Assembly (NCBI GenBank): GCA_900617975.1
Contig: UZAE01012647.1
Span: forward strand, 1 to 34,639
DNA length: 34,639 nt
Direction: 5' to 3'
From: Rodentolepis nana
Lineage: Eukaryota; Platyhelminthes; Cestoda; Cyclophyllidea; Hymenolepididae
A program made the position numbers and the translations under genes. Shown here in pieces: positions 33,670 to 34,639 of the stretch. Positions within the stretch are counted from its first letter, which is position 1. Every line of letters starts with the position of its first letter. The notes under the pieces were generated by a model, which did not search any database, had not been told where the DNA came from, and saw only the letters and a program-made list of their open reading frames with translations.

Positions 33670-34639
33670 TGATTGATAGTGGTATCCGAACCCCTAACAG
33701 GTAGAGATTAAGTTATAGTTGAGCCGTTAATTTGTTTCGACAGGTGCTAATCCGCCTTGTTTTCCACATCAAAGGCTAGAATTTGCCATTATTTGCTAGC
33801 GAATAAAATGGAAAATTTTTAGTAAATAGGGAAAAGTAAACCTCTCTTGAATATTCCATTTTCCTCATTTATCATCTTGCGGGTGAGGCAATAGGTAATG
33901 AAAGCGGCTAAAGGTTTCATAAGAGATCCCATGCATGAATGCCCGCGATTCGACCAACTCGGCGCAAGGGCCAGTACCACCTAAAGAATCGTAGGACTTG
34001 AAAATGATTAGAACGCGCCAAGCTTGCCTCTCCATTGATATACCCTCTACTTCCTTGCTTGGACGCATTTTGACGATCAAATGACTGAGAGGTGGCCGGC
34101 TTTCAAATTCAAAGCAATAACTGGCTTTATGACTTACAGATGGTGGCTGTGGGGAACACAGCGCTAACATGGCTGAACCAAAGACTCTCACTCGCTCTAG
34201 AACTTTGTGAAAAGAGCAGCGCGCTACTTATTCCGTAGTCATCACTAGTGCTGACACCCCTCAGCCAATCAACAACCAGTTGACAAGTATGGTCAACATG
34301 ACCAAATTGTATTTAAGGCCTAACCCCCCCCCCCACCCCCTCCAAGGCGTTAGTTACAAAATTTCAAGCTGAAATGGTGACTTGAGACGGCCAATTGATA
34401 TATGTGACGTGTATCCAGATGACCAAATGGTGGACTTGCTCATCCTTGTTTTACCGAATCCAGCCACAGTTACCAGTTTTAGCTGTATAACAGTATGGTG
34501 TATAGGAAAGGTGGTAGCAGAAACCAGGCGAGAAAGGCCAAGGATTGGTAACCTAAAGTGTGTTGGAGATTGGTATGGTTTATGGCACTCTGGGCTTATG
34601 AATGGGCTCATAAAGTATTGCTGCCACTGTCGCACGAGA
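33670..34639. other. Right-end region, one unassigned minus-strand ORF
   Basis: On the minus strand the frame from 34205 to 33865 is open for about 110 codons and less AT-rich than its surroundings (SHLIVKMRPSKEVEGISMER, then GTGPCAELVESRAFMHG). There is no recognised domain and no clear start codon context. It may be an exon, a repeat-derived ORF or chance. A C-rich tract lies at 34324-34341. Another minus-strand ORF at 34354-34635 has no features of a real protein. Confidence 0.3.

Overview
The window looks like nuclear DNA from a eukaryote. It is AT-rich, with GT-AG introns of very uneven size: four of 72-79 bases and others of 2 to 8 kb. It also has microsatellites and interspersed repeats, and shows no operons or Shine-Dalgarno sites. 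The mix of tiny and very long introns, the AT content and the divergent but clear bilaterian protein suggest a parasitic flatworm, most likely a tapeworm with an AT-rich genome such as a hymenolepidid. That placement is inference.

One gene dominates. On the + strand, 13 exons between 4369 and 30847 join in consistent reading phase to encode a SynGAP / DAB2IP / RASAL2-type Ras GTPase-activating protein. Its parts in order are a short basic N-terminus, a C2 domain (exons 2-5), a RasGAP domain (exons 7-10) with both key arginines visible (LLFR finger and FLR motif), a long Ser/Pro-rich tail with a poly-proline stretch, and a C-terminal coiled coil. About 50-60 residues at the start of the RasGAP domain are missing from the visible sequence. 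The intron where they belong holds a 925-base run of N (19681-20605), so an unsequenced exon is the simplest explanation.

Layout: 1-4368 is upstream DNA with no supported gene. 4369-6422 holds exons 1-4. 6423-14284 is a 7.9 kb intron. 14285-14733 is exon 5. 14734-23056 is an 8.3 kb intron region with the gap, a SINE-like insertion and two minus-strand coding-like segments. 23057-30847 holds exons 7-14. 30848-34639 is downstream DNA with a decayed coding sequence (about 32956-33669), inverted repeats and one unassigned minus-strand ORF.

The most interesting non-genic signal is a pair of related elements of about 290-315 bp in two different introns. Each is flanked by its own, different direct repeat of 14-16 bp, and each has an A-rich end on the minus strand. 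They look like two retroposed copies of a short non-autonomous element. Also of note are a possible small nested antisense gene around the gap, with a signal-peptide-like first exon and a good splice donor, and many long G or C homopolymers in otherwise AT-rich DNA.
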